A stretch of DNA of 64,000 nt from Dyadobacter sp. LHD-138 (GTDB lineage: Bacteria; Bacteroidota; Bacteroidia; Cytophagales; Spirosomataceae), in contig NZ_JAVFVU010000008.1 in assembly GCF_030929615.1 (NCBI RefSeq), positions 62,001 through 126,000 of the forward strand, written 5' to 3'. Numbering within the stretch: the first letter of the stretch is position 1; every line of letters starts with the position of its first letter. This document shows, piece after piece, positions 34,322-42,529 of this stretch. A program made the translations under genes and the position numbers. The notes beneath the pieces are model-generated. The model saw only the letters and a list, made by a program, of their open reading frames with translations, did not search any database and was not told where the DNA came from.

Positions 34322-35746
34322 ATGAAAACAACACTATTCATTCTAACCGCATTACTTTCACTTTGTCCGGACGGTTACGGGCAGGTAAAAAAAGTAAAAC
34401 CCAATATTGTCTTTATTTTAGCCGACGATCTGGGTTATGGCGATCTGGGTGTTTACGGGCAAAAAATTATCAAAACGCCAAATATTGACCGGTTGGCAAG
34501 GCAAGGCAAGATCTTCACCCAGTTTTACGCAGGCACAACGGTTTGTGCCCCATCGCGTTCGTCTCTCCTGACGGGGCAGCACACCGGACACACCTACATC
34601 CGGGGCAACAAAGAGATTGAGCCGGAAGGTCAGCAACCTTTGCCGGATTCCGTTGAAACCTATGCCCAGCTGCTCCGTGAGGCCGGTTATGTTACCGGCG
34701 CTTTCGGCAAATGGGGACTGGGTATGGTCGGAACTTCGGGTGAGCCTGCGAAGAAAGGTTTTGACCAATTTTTCGGATACAATTGTCAGCGTCAGTCACA
34801 CCGCTATTATCCGACACATCTGTGGGAGAACGACAAAAAAGTGGTTCTTACCGGAAATGATTTGCAGCACAAAGCCGTGTACGCCCCGGAGTTAATCCAG
34901 CAAAAAACCCTCGCTTTTCTCGATCAGAATAAAGACAAACCATTTTTTCTCTTTGTGCCCACCGTTTTGCCCCATGCCGAATTACAAGGTCCGGATGACC
35001 GGTTTTTGAAAATGTACAAAGGAAAAATGACAGAAAAGCCCTACAAAGGGAATGATTATGGCCCCAACGGAACCATCGCGGGCTATGCTTCCGAGCCTGA
35101 TGCACACGCCACCTATGCGGCCATGGTAAGCCGGATGGATCATTATGTAGGAGAAATTCTTCAAAAACTGGACAAGCTGGGATTGACAGAAAACACGATT
35201 ATCATTTTCAGCAGCGACAATGGCTCACACCGTGAAGGTGGTGCCGATCCCGAATTTTTTAATAGCTCAGGTGGGTTGCGGGGCAATAAAAGAGACTTGT
35301 ATGAAGGTGGTGTCCGTGTCCCTTTTATCGTGAAATGGCCGGGTAAAATCAAAGCAGGCAGTCAAAGTAAATTTATCGGTGCATTCTGGGACCTGATGCC
35401 AACGTTCACCGAATTGGCTGGCGCATCCAAACCCAAACATTCCGATGGTATTTCAATTGTGAACGAGCTTTTGGGAAATAAAACTGCACAGCAACAGCAT
35501 GAATATCTCTATTGGGAGTTTCACGAAGGCGGCGGCCGTCAGGCAGTGCGTTATGGTAACTGGAAAGCGGTCAGGCTGGATGTCGACAAAAGTCCTGACG
35601 GTACGCCTGAGCTTTATGATCTGGTAAAAGATCCTGCCGAGATGCATAACATTGCTTCAAAACACCTGGATATTGTCTCAAAAATGAAGAAATTCATGAA
35701 GGAGGCACATCGTGAAAGTGCGTTATTTCCTTTCGCCGCTAAATAA
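34322..35746 (+). CDS. Secreted arylsulfatase (type I sulfatase)
   Basis: From the ATG at 34322 there is a signal peptide (about residues 1-21). The N-terminal metal site is FILADDLGYGDLGVYG (D35, D36). The sulfatase signature VCAPSRSSLLTG has Cys75, which an anaerobic or aerobic maturase must convert to formylglycine, and AFGKWGLG holds the conserved lysine of the second signature. IFSSDNGSHREG supplies further calcium ligands. An ATG at 34292 would add ten residues. The substrate could be a sulfated glycan; no susC/susD pair is near. Confidence 0.94.
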   Translation: MKTTLFILTALLSLCPDGYGQVKKVKPNIVFILADDLGYGDLGVYGQKIIKTPNIDRLARQGKIFTQFYAGTTVCAPSRSSLLTGQHTGHTYIRGNKEIEPEGQQPLPDSVETYAQLLREAGYVTGAFGKWGLGMVGTSGEPAKKGFDQFFGYNCQRQSHRYYPTHLWENDKKVVLTGNDLQHKAVYAPELIQQKTLAFLDQNKDKPFFLFVPTVLPHAELQGPDDRFLKMYKGKMTEKPYKGNDYGPNGTIAGYASEPDAHATYAAMVSRMDHYVGEILQKLDKLGLTENTIIIFSSDNGSHREGGADPEFFNSSGGLRGNKRDLYEGGVRVPFIVKWPGKIKAGSQSKFIGAFWDLMPTFTELAGASKPKHSDGISIVNELLGNKTAQQQHEYLYWEFHEGGGRQAVRYGNWKAVRLDVDKSPDGTPELYDLVKDPAEMHNIASKHLDIVSKMKKFMKEAHRESALFPFAAK

Positions 35747-35780
35747 AACAGGCTGAGTCCGCTCACTAAAATCCGTTGAC

Positions 35781-35810
35781 GATCCGTTTCACAAAATGGT
35801 CAAACGGATC
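35781..35810. terminator. Hairpin after the sulfatase gene
   Basis: GATCCGTTT and AAACGGATC flank a 12-nt loop 35 bp after the stop codon, with a short T-run a few bases later. Probable terminator. Confidence 0.5.
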
Positions 35811-35901
35811 ATCATGTTTTCAAAAATTCCCGCGACCACAACCTAATCCGTCCCCGGGAATAATATTTGCAGTAAACATGACTATCCAAAACTGATCAAT
35901 C

Positions 35902-36222
35902 ATGAAAAAGCTAAAAACTGTTTTATTAACAATAATATTGATTGCACCATTGTTCTCTTACGGGCAAAGTACGGACTCTTACAAGAAACGAACCTATAAA
36001 AAAACCACCATTATTGACACAGCCAGGGGCGTAGACTTGCAAAAAAATCCGGTAATTAAAGAAAGTAATGTAAATTCCTCCGGCTCTATCCAAGATAACA
36101 AAAGCACCGGGCGGTCTGGTGTGGATACGACAGGAAGTTATGTACGAAAAAGGAAAAGAACAATTACCACCGGTGGCGTTATTTACCCGGACACAGCGAA
36201 GAAAAAAAGTGGCAAGCCATAA
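35902..36222 (+). CDS. Small secreted basic protein, unknown function
   Basis: The 106-residue protein has a clear signal peptide (MKKLKTVLLTIILIAPLFSYGQ). The mature part is hydrophilic, rich in Lys, Thr and Ser, with two similar short stretches, YKKRTYKKTTIIDTARG and YVRKRKRTITTGG, and no recognisable domain. It stands alone between the sulfatase and a long non-coding stretch. It is likely real given the signal sequence, but could be disordered. Confidence 0.65.
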   Translation: MKKLKTVLLTIILIAPLFSYGQSTDSYKKRTYKKTTIIDTARGVDLQKNPVIKESNVNSSGSIQDNKSTGRSGVDTTGSYVRKRKRTITTGGVIYPDTAKKKSGKP

Positions 36223-36915
36223 GCTATCCTGAGAGCCCCGTTTGGTAAATGCCGCATCTTTTAATAAATTATGGTTACATCAATAGTAAATTCGCTGCCA
36301 TAAGTTCCTTTTATACCAGGAAACAAGTTGAGACATAGAAAAGGCTGCCGTATTCAAAAATTAGTTTTAACATATCGTTGTGAAAAGTTCACTAAAATAC
36401 CAGCACTTTTATAACAAGTTATTTAACGGTTTGTAAGGCAATTCAGAAAAAACTAATCTTGTGTCACCATTTGGATAATATCGATACACACTTCCTGGAT
36501 CATAGTATACACCCGCTAAATAATTTTGCCGTGGCGCTGACAGACCCGAATTTCACTGTTTACCACTAAAAACACTTAACAATCATAGAGAATTAGCAAC
36601 AACACCAGCCCGTTTTTACAGGCCAGCGTTGTTCTTTCTATGATTGGATTATTGAATTGATCGTCATACGCCATAATATCTTAGCATATGTCTCGTGGTA
36701 AACGGTGCCGGTCAATGTTAATTGACCAAAACAAAACAAATAAAGCCTAACCCGCTTCAAATTTTTGTTTTCCAATAACTTAACGCACTTACTATCCCTT
36801 CGTATCTCCTGCGTCTTTTAATTTTGATTATTTTTTTGGCAAAAATTTAAGCGAACATAGTATTCTTACTACGTCCGATGCTTTTATTTGCAGTGCTCAA
36901 CGTAATTCCAAAAAA
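36223..36915. other. Non-coding region with nested inverted repeats (candidate structured RNA)
   Basis: No gene is visible. From 36554 to 36727 there are nested pairings: an outer 13-bp stem CACTGTTTACCAC (36554-36566) with GTGGTAAACGGTG (36695-36707, one G-T pair), an inner stem AATCATAGA (36581-36589) with TCTATGATT (36637-36645), an AACAAC/GTTGTT pair inside it, and a final small hairpin GGTCAAT-gtta-ATTGACC (36710-36727). The rest is featureless and AT-rich. Confidence 0.5.
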
Positions 36916-37416
36916 ATGTCGTCAAGAAAACGTAAAAGTTCAAAATTCAAAAAAATAGCAATTGAGTGGCTTAAATGGATCAGCGCAATTGTTCCGGTAT
37001 TGGCTTTCATTTACATTTTGTACTATTACAAACAACTCGATTTTTTAAAGAAGGACGAAGAAGTTAAATCCGTCACGACCGTATTGGATACAAAAGATTC
37101 TGCCAAACTTGCTGAGGCGATTCAGAAAAATAAAATTAACACCGATATAAAAATCGTGGAAAATGAATGGCATCTTGTCGGAGGCGTTGCCATCCATAAT
37201 ATGCTGGTAGAAAATAAATCCGGTCGGTCTGCCAAGAGTTTTGAAGCAGAATTTAAATATTTATCCGACACTCAGGAGGCTTTGACAACCAAAGTCATCA
37301 CCATCAAAAGAGAACTACCAGCGGGAAAATCAACAAAAATTACGGATTTAAGTGTAGGCTTTGTAAATAACGGCGCCGTAGGCTGCGATACCAAAGTTGT
37401 CACTGCGAAATTCTAA
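36916..37416 (+). CDS. Membrane-anchored protein of unknown function
   Basis: The 166-residue protein has a basic N-terminus (MSSRKRKSSKFKKIAIEWLK), one membrane segment (about residues 18-37) and an exported-looking domain that begins after a charged linker (about 45-70). The domain (about 75-166) contains a strand pattern with GGVAIHNMLVENKSG and ITIKRELPAGKSTKI, consistent with a small beta-sandwich. No family is recognised. A terminator follows 40 bp after the stop codon. Confidence 0.75.
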   Translation: MSSRKRKSSKFKKIAIEWLKWISAIVPVLAFIYILYYYKQLDFLKKDEEVKSVTTVLDTKDSAKLAEAIQKNKINTDIKIVENEWHLVGGVAIHNMLVENKSGRSAKSFEAEFKYLSDTQEALTTKVITIKRELPAGKSTKITDLSVGFVNNGAVGCDTKVVTAKF

Positions 37417-37457
37417 ACAAGACCCCATACCCTGTAAATCAAACAGTTCTAAAAACA

Positions 37458-37497
37458 AGGGCCATAACACGCTGATGTTATGGCCTTTATTTTTATT
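37458..37497 (+). terminator. Rho-independent terminator
   Basis: GGCCATAACA pairs with TGTTATGGCC around a 6-nt loop, followed by TTTATTTTTATT. It follows the membrane-anchored unknown gene. Confidence 0.88.
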
Positions 37498-37658
37498 CCA
37501 AAAATTTTTTTTTGGTTACTTCAATCTAAAAGGTCAATCGAAGCGTATATGAGTCGAAAGAATCTAAAGATTCTTTCGGAATTAAAACGTTAGGCATATA
37601 AATTAATGTAACCTAATGGTTACTAAAAGATAATATCTAATCTCGTTGAGTAAAAGTT

Positions 37659-37691
37659 AAACATCCCTGTGGTTTTACCGCAGGGATGTTT
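37659..37691 (-). terminator. Terminator hairpin of the namZ-like gene
   Basis: AAACATCCCTG pairs with CAGGGATGTTT, with further pairing inside. It lies 23 bp beyond the stop codon of the minus-strand gene at 37714. Another perfect hairpin, CGAAAGAATC-taaa-GATTCTTTCG, is at 37555-37578. Confidence 0.7.
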
Positions 37692-37713
37692 CGTATTTAA
37701 ACCTATCACTTAT

Positions 37714-38979
37714 TCAGGGATACAAAAGATATTTCTTACGCATATTTTTATAATCCGATAATCCGGGCTCCCAGCTTTTCCGGATTTCTTGTTCCGAAAC
37801 ACCGGCAATGATCTGTTTTTTCAGATTTTCGGTTCCTGCGAGTTTATTAATATCTCCCATTTGTTTGCTTTGAGTCATATCAAAAAATCTTGCCTTATCC
37901 GGGTACGCGTTATACATCTCGATCAACCATTTCAAATTAATCTGCTTGCTTTTGCGCAATGTCGAAACATCATATTTCCGAAGATCAAGCCCATAGCATT
38001 CCTGATTCTGGTGCAGTGGTGTTTCGCTCATGCCCTGAATACTTTTCGGTATAAAAGAAAACCCGAACTTTCCTTTTAACAACGGTGCCCCCAACACTGT
38101 AAAAGGCATATAAGTGCCTCTTCCCTGGCTGACAATGGTACCTTCAAAAGGACAAATGCTCGGATACAGCAGTATAGACTGCTGACTATTCAAGTTCGGA
38201 GAAGGGAAAACGGGCAGGTCGTAAGGGGTATCGTGGGTGTAATTAGCCACTTTAACAATTTTCAGTTTACACTGCAATTGACCTGGAAGCCATTTTTCAC
38301 CGTTTAGCATTTGTGCAAATTCTCCCATCGTCATCCCATGCGTGATCGGAATTTTGTGCATACCTATACCTGAATGCAGGCGATCTTCCAGGATCGGGCC
38401 GTCTACAACATAGCCGTTCGGATTGGGACGATCCAGTATCATAAGCTCTTTATTGTTTTCAGCGCAGGATTCCATGACGTGATCAAGGGTGTTGATGTAG
38501 GTATAAAAACGGCAACCCACATCCTGAATATCAAATATGACCAGATCTACATCGGCCAAATGTTCTTTGCTAGGCTTTTTCAATTTTCCGTAAAGTGAAA
38601 TCACAGAAATTCCGGTTTTAGGGTCCTTCTCGTCATTCACTTTTGCACCATTGCTGGCATTTCCCCGAAACCCGTGTTCCGGCCCGAAAATTCTTACAAT
38701 ATTAATACCAAGGGCCAGCAGGCTGTCTACACTGGGTGTTTTGCCAATGATCGAGGTCTGATTGACAACCATCGCCACTCTTTTGCCTTTTAAATATTTA
38801 AGGTATTCGGATGTCTGGTCGGCGCCGGTAATGACTGTTTTTGCAGGTGTTTGAATACTGTTTTCCAGCGAATCGGATGATGCTAAAAACGGACTTTTAT
38901 TGCCCGTTGTGCTCGCGCAACTGCTCGTGACACTACCAATCGAAGCAAAAATGCCTAAGGCGAGAATTACTTTTTTCAT
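37714..38979 (-). CDS. Lipoprotein exo-beta-N-acetylmuramidase family (NamZ, DUF1343, GH171)
   Basis: The 421-residue protein has a lipoprotein signal with lipobox TSSC near residue 20. The DUF1343 signature is clear: VAMVVNQTSIIGKT, RIFGPEHGFRGNASNGAKV (about 99-117), LVIFDIQDVGCRFYTYINTL and RPNPNGYVVDGP. Characterised NamZ proteins release N-acetylmuramic acid from non-reducing ends of peptidoglycan fragments, so a cell-wall recycling or scavenging role is likely. It is a single gene. Confidence 0.92.
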   Translation of the reverse strand: MKKVILALGIFASIGSVTSSCASTTGNKSPFLASSDSLENSIQTPAKTVITGADQTSEYLKYLKGKRVAMVVNQTSIIGKTPSVDSLLALGINIVRIFGPEHGFRGNASNGAKVNDEKDPKTGISVISLYGKLKKPSKEHLADVDLVIFDIQDVGCRFYTYINTLDHVMESCAENNKELMILDRPNPNGYVVDGPILEDRLHSGIGMHKIPITHGMTMGEFAQMLNGEKWLPGQLQCKLKIVKVANYTHDTPYDLPVFPSPNLNSQQSILLYPSICPFEGTIVSQGRGTYMPFTVLGAPLLKGKFGFSFIPKSIQGMSETPLHQNQECYGLDLRKYDVSTLRKSKQINLKWLIEMYNAYPDKARFFDMTQSKQMGDINKLAGTENLKKQIIAGVSEQEIRKSWEPGLSDYKNMRKKYLLYP

Positions 38980-39028
38980 GTAATAAGGTTTGGGAATGAA
39001 TTGGAATGATAAAAATTTATGTACCGGA

Positions 39029-40114
39029 CTAAAAAAGCTTCGTTTGTCCGCCTTTGATAAATTGCGAAGTATCGAGTGTAGTCAGTTCTTGATTACCAAA
39101 ATATTTGCGGCAGGCCAGGGCATGCAGCTGACGAATGTGTTCTGCATATTTCCCTTCACCGCTCATACGCAGCCCAAATCTGGAATCATTGACCTGGCCC
39201 CCATGGCATTCCTTGATCTGGTTTAAGACCTTTGACGCTTTATCGGGAAAATGATAATTGATCCATTCTGCAAATAATTCCGCAATGGCCCCGTTTAGCC
39301 GCACGACCGTATAACCCGCCCAAACAGCACCCACTTCCGAGGCCGCCTGAATGATGGCAGGTATTTCATGGTCATTTAATCCGGGAATGATCGGAGCCGT
39401 CATCACGCCCATCTGCACCCCGGCTTCATGCAGTGTTTTTATCACCTGCAAACGGCGTTTTCCTGTAACCGTCCGGGGTTCCAGCTTGCCCCTTAAGTTT
39501 TCATTCAGCGAGGTAATCGAAATCGCGCCGTGTACCAGATTTAGTTTCGCTAGCTTTTCCAGCAAATCAATATCTCTTAAAATCAGGGCGTTTTTGGTGA
39601 GAATACTTATCGGATTCCTATACTTCAGACAGATTTCCAGCATCTGCCTTGTCAGCTGATATTTTTTTTCGGCCGGCTGATAACAGTCCGTATTCCCAGA
39701 AAAGAATATGGTCTGCGGCTCCCATTTTTTTGTATTAAGAAGTTTTTCAAGCAGCTGCGGAGCATTTTTTTTCACAACAATTTTCGTTTCAAAATCCAGC
39801 CCTGCCGAAAAACCCCAGTATTCATGCGAATTCCGGGCGTAACAATAAATACAGCCATGCTCACAACCCCGATAGGGATTTATAGAATTGAAATTCCGTA
39901 CGTCAGGACTATCCGAAGTGCTCAGAATCGTCTTGGATATTTCCTCAATATACAAGGTTTTGACATTGGTTTCCGGCTCTTCCCATTGCTGCCAGTCTTC
40001 CTCCGTATACTCAATTTCCTGTTTCCGAAACTTATTGTTGGTATTAATCCCTGCTCCTCTGCCTCTCGCCCTGTTGTCCATGTGATGAAGTGTAAAATGT
40101 TTTTCCCAAAGCAA
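39029..40114 (-). CDS. Radical SAM protein, PA0069/spore-photoproduct-lyase-like
   Basis: The 361-residue protein has the radical SAM cluster motif within NPYRGCEHGCIYCYARNSHE (CxxxCxxC). The N-terminal segment, with the pattern RGRGAGINTNNKF, is typical of the PA0069 family. Later motifs SILTKNALILRDIDLL and GVMTAPIIPGLND fit the TIM-barrel core. The reaction of this family is unestablished. It is separated from the M42 peptidase gene by 117 bp and may be co-transcribed with it. Confidence 0.92.
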   Translation of the reverse strand: MLWEKHFTLHHMDNRARGRGAGINTNNKFRKQEIEYTEEDWQQWEEPETNVKTLYIEEISKTILSTSDSPDVRNFNSINPYRGCEHGCIYCYARNSHEYWGFSAGLDFETKIVVKKNAPQLLEKLLNTKKWEPQTIFFSGNTDCYQPAEKKYQLTRQMLEICLKYRNPISILTKNALILRDIDLLEKLAKLNLVHGAISITSLNENLRGKLEPRTVTGKRRLQVIKTLHEAGVQMGVMTAPIIPGLNDHEIPAIIQAASEVGAVWAGYTVVRLNGAIAELFAEWINYHFPDKASKVLNQIKECHGGQVNDSRFGLRMSGEGKYAEHIRQLHALACRKYFGNQELTTLDTSQFIKGGQTKLF

Positions 40115-40231
40115 AGAGGAAGGGTATAGGGTTTGTGCACGCTATTTCCCTTCCCCGTTACTTTTACCAATAATCCACAGCTTCCAAAGTGAAACATCGC
40201 CAGAAATCTGCCCTATGTCCCACTCCCTCTG

Positions 40232-41302
40232 CTACTTTATATACCTAAAATCTTCATTTCCTTTTAAAGAAAGAAGCACGTCGTACATCAGTTGAATTAC
40301 GTTTTGGACGTCGTCTTTATGTACCATTTCAACGGTGGTATGCATATATTTTAGCGGGAGAGAAATCAACGCCGACGCGATTCCTTCCGTTGAATAGGCA
40401 AAAGCATCCGTATCCGTTCCCGTCGAACGGCTCACTGCCTGGCGCTGATAAGGGATTTTCTTATCCTCCGCCACATTAATCAATAAGTCGCGCACGTTGT
40501 TCTGCACCGCTGGCCCATAACAGATCACCGGTCCGTTACCACATTTCAGGTCGCCCTGCTCTTTTTTGTTATACATCGGCGACTGCGTGTCATGCGTCAC
40601 ATCCGTACAAATGGCCAGATTCGGTTTCAACCTGCGGGATATCATTTCAGCACCGCGCAAACCGATTTCTTCCTGCACCGCATTAACGATGTACAGCGTA
40701 AAAGGCAGGTTCACATTATTTTCATGCAGCATCCGTGCCACTTCTGCGATCATAAAACCGCCCACGCGGTTGTCCAGTGCACGTCCGACGTAAAATTTAT
40801 CATTCAGCTCATCCAGGCCGTCAACGAACGTCGCAACCGTGCCTACGTGGATACCCATTTCAAGCACCTCTTCCTTTTTCGCAGCCCCCACGTCAATGAA
40901 AAGCTCGTGTACTTTTGGCACCTGGTCTTTCGCGGTGTCACGCACATGGATCGCCGGCCAGCCAAAAACCCCTTTTACGATACCCTTCGCCGTGTGTAAA
41001 TTAACCCGCATGGACGGTGCGATCGCTGCATCCGAACCACCGTTACGACGAACATGGATGTATCCGTCGTCTGAAATATAGTTTACAAACCAGGAAATTT
41101 CATCTGAATGTGCTTCAATAACAACTTTATACTCTTGTCCACCGCCAATAACTCCAACGGCCGTTCCATAAACATCAATAATCTGGTCGTCAATGTAAGG
41201 TTTGATATAATCCAGCCAGATCTGCTGTCCGGACGCCTCAAAGCCCGTTGGTGATGCATTGTTTAAATACTTGTATAAAAACGCTTTGCTTGTCTCGGTC
41301 AT
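40232..41302 (-). CDS. M42-family metallo-aminopeptidase
   Basis: The 356-residue enzyme has the M42 dinuclear metal-site segments: EAHSDEISWFVNYI (about 60-73), GRALDNRVGGFMIAE (about 173-187), VNAVQEEIGLRGAEMISRR with the catalytic glutamate pair (about 209-227), and the C-terminal LKYMHTTVEMVHKDDV histidine. The family comprises glutamyl and other aminopeptidases that form large tetrahedral complexes. The older label endoglucanase is unlikely to be correct. Confidence 0.94.
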   Translation of the reverse strand: MTETSKAFLYKYLNNASPTGFEASGQQIWLDYIKPYIDDQIIDVYGTAVGVIGGGQEYKVVIEAHSDEISWFVNYISDDGYIHVRRNGGSDAAIAPSMRVNLHTAKGIVKGVFGWPAIHVRDTAKDQVPKVHELFIDVGAAKKEEVLEMGIHVGTVATFVDGLDELNDKFYVGRALDNRVGGFMIAEVARMLHENNVNLPFTLYIVNAVQEEIGLRGAEMISRRLKPNLAICTDVTHDTQSPMYNKKEQGDLKCGNGPVICYGPAVQNNVRDLLINVAEDKKIPYQRQAVSRSTGTDTDAFAYSTEGIASALISLPLKYMHTTVEMVHKDDVQNVIQLMYDVLLSLKGNEDFRYIK

Positions 41303-41350
41303 ATTTTTTAATTTGAAATGTAATCACGTTATGTTGTCCGGAAATTCCCC

Positions 41351-41674
41351 TCACAAATATTTCAGAAATCCCCAGAATTTTCGGTTCTCAAGATATTCAA
41401 ATTCGCGCTCATTTGCATAAGCTTCACGCTCAAAAGATATATTAAGATAAGCCAGATGATGTTGGCGGTACTGAATCAACCGGATCAGATACTCTAAAAG
41501 ATACCAGATGTAAAAAGGCAGCAGGCCCAATTCAAGCTGCTGGCGCAAATGAATGCATTCATGATACAAAAGAACTTTTCCCGGTACTTTTGTCTTCAAA
41601 AATATGAAAGGAAAAATAGCCATACCTTCCACCCAGAGGAACGAAAATGTCAGCAAATATCCCTTAAATTTCAT
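41351..41674 (-). CDS. Small membrane protein with HExxH zinc-protease-like motif
   Basis: From the ATG at 41674 the protein has 107 residues, with a hydrophobic N-terminus, the motif LLYHECIHLRQQLELG (HExxH) and, downstream, SFEREAYANEREFEYL, whose glutamates could supply a third ligand. It looks like a minimal M48/M56-like domain or a Bacteroidota conserved hypothetical. An ATG at 41743 would start within the greA terminator and is rejected. Catalytic activity is unproven. Confidence 0.72.
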   Translation of the reverse strand: MKFKGYLLTFSFLWVEGMAIFPFIFLKTKVPGKVLLYHECIHLRQQLELGLLPFYIWYLLEYLIRLIQYRQHHLAYLNISFEREAYANEREFEYLENRKFWGFLKYL

Positions 41675-41707
41675 GTCCCGCTCTTTGAATCTTAACCCAA
41701 TGTTAAA

Positions 41708-41754
41708 CAAAAAATGTTGAATTACTGAAGGAACCCCATTCAATAATTCAACAT
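41708..41754 (-). terminator. Rho-independent terminator of greA
   Basis: Read on the minus strand, ATGTTGAATTA and TAATTCAACAT (11-bp arms) are followed by TTTTTTGTTT. It lies 56 bp beyond the greA stop codon. Confidence 0.8.
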
Positions 41755-41809
41755 TCTTTTCTGGTCGTTTCGATGCAAAACCGAGACGTATCCAGTTTGT
41801 TTTAACAAC

Positions 41810-42292
41810 CTATGCGCTGAACCGGCTGATATCCAAAACCTCAAATTCCACCAAACCCGCCGGCACTTTTATTTCGGCCGTTTCGCCTACTTTTTTACCT
41901 AACAATCCTTTTCCGATTGGAGAACCAACGGATATTCTGCCTGCTTTCAAATCCGCTTCTTCTTCCGAAACAAGCGTATAAGTCACCTCCATGCCGTTTT
42001 TACGGTTCTTGATCTTCACTTTGGAAAGAATAGCAACCTGAGAATTATCCATAGATGATTCATCAATCACCCGTGCGCTTGACATAATCTCCTCCAGCTT
42101 GGCAATCTTCATTTCATGCATTCCCTGTGCGTCTTTTGCAGCATCATATTCAGCATTTTCACTTAGATCACCTTTGTCGCGTGCCTCTGCAATTTGTGCA
42201 GCTATGGCAGTACGGCCTTTGGTTTTCATGTCATTCAATTCATTTTTCAGCTTGTTTAATCCTTCCTCGGTATAGTATGAAATTTTAGCCAT
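41810..42292 (-). CDS. greA: Transcription elongation factor GreA
   Basis: The 160-residue length and both domains fit GreA: an N-terminal coiled coil with the tip acidic residues in DKGDLSENAEYDAAKDAQGM (about residues 41-60) and a C-terminal FKBP-like domain with RISVGSPIGKGLLGKKVGET. It binds the RNA polymerase secondary channel and stimulates cleavage of backtracked transcripts. Upstream is a leader with a short ORF and an intrinsic terminator, so expression may be controlled by attenuation. Confidence 0.97.
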   Translation of the reverse strand: MAKISYYTEEGLNKLKNELNDMKTKGRTAIAAQIAEARDKGDLSENAEYDAAKDAQGMHEMKIAKLEEIMSSARVIDESSMDNSQVAILSKVKIKNRKNGMEVTYTLVSEEEADLKAGRISVGSPIGKGLLGKKVGETAEIKVPAGLVEFEVLDISRFSA

Positions 42293-42340
42293 TTCTTAAT
42301 TATGTTTAATATTTTCCGATGTTTAAAATTGGGGCCAGGG

Positions 42341-42372
42341 CAAAAAAAAAAGAACGGTTCCAAGACCGTTCT
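42341..42372 (-). terminator. Intrinsic terminator in the greA leader
   Basis: On the minus strand AGAACGGT-cttgga-ACCGTTCT is followed by ten T residues. It lies upstream of greA, about 50 bp before its start codon, so it would end a short leader RNA before the gene. A competing 6-bp stem (TTCTAC at 42401-42396 with GTAGAA at 42374-42369) overlaps its first arm. Confidence 0.85.
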
Positions 42373-42403
42373 ACAAGAGTTCGTTTCAACCCGTAGTAGA
42401 AGA

Positions 42404-42451
42404 CTAGAAAACCTTAGCTTTTCGACAGCAATATCTTTTTATCTTTTCCAT
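42404..42451 (-). CDS. Candidate 15-residue leader peptide upstream of greA
   Basis: An ATG-initiated frame, preceded by an A-rich stretch typical of translation starts in this phylum, encodes MEKIKRYCCRKAKVF and ends 31 nt before the terminator hairpin of the greA leader. Adjacent cysteines and several basic residues would make translation sensitive to particular charged tRNAs or to ribosome stalling. It is too short for coding statistics, and there is no comparative evidence here, so this is a hypothesis. Confidence 0.4.
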   Translation of the reverse strand: MEKIKRYCCRKAKVF

Positions 42452-42469
42452 TGTTTTTAATATGAACGA

Positions 42470-42500
42470 CAAAAATAGCAATATTTGTAAATGGTAACAA
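42470..42500 (-). promoter_or_regulatory. Candidate greA promoter (Bacteroidota type)
   Basis: The minus-strand TATTTTTG at 42477-42470 matches the TAnnTTTG -7 consensus exactly. CTTG lies 20 bp upstream, in place of the TTTG -33 element. Transcription would start near 42463, about 12 nt before the leader ORF, giving an RNA of about 110-120 nt if it stops at the terminator. Confidence 0.5.
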
Positions 42501-42529
42501 GCCAAAGTTGTTAAAAGAAGATACAATCC

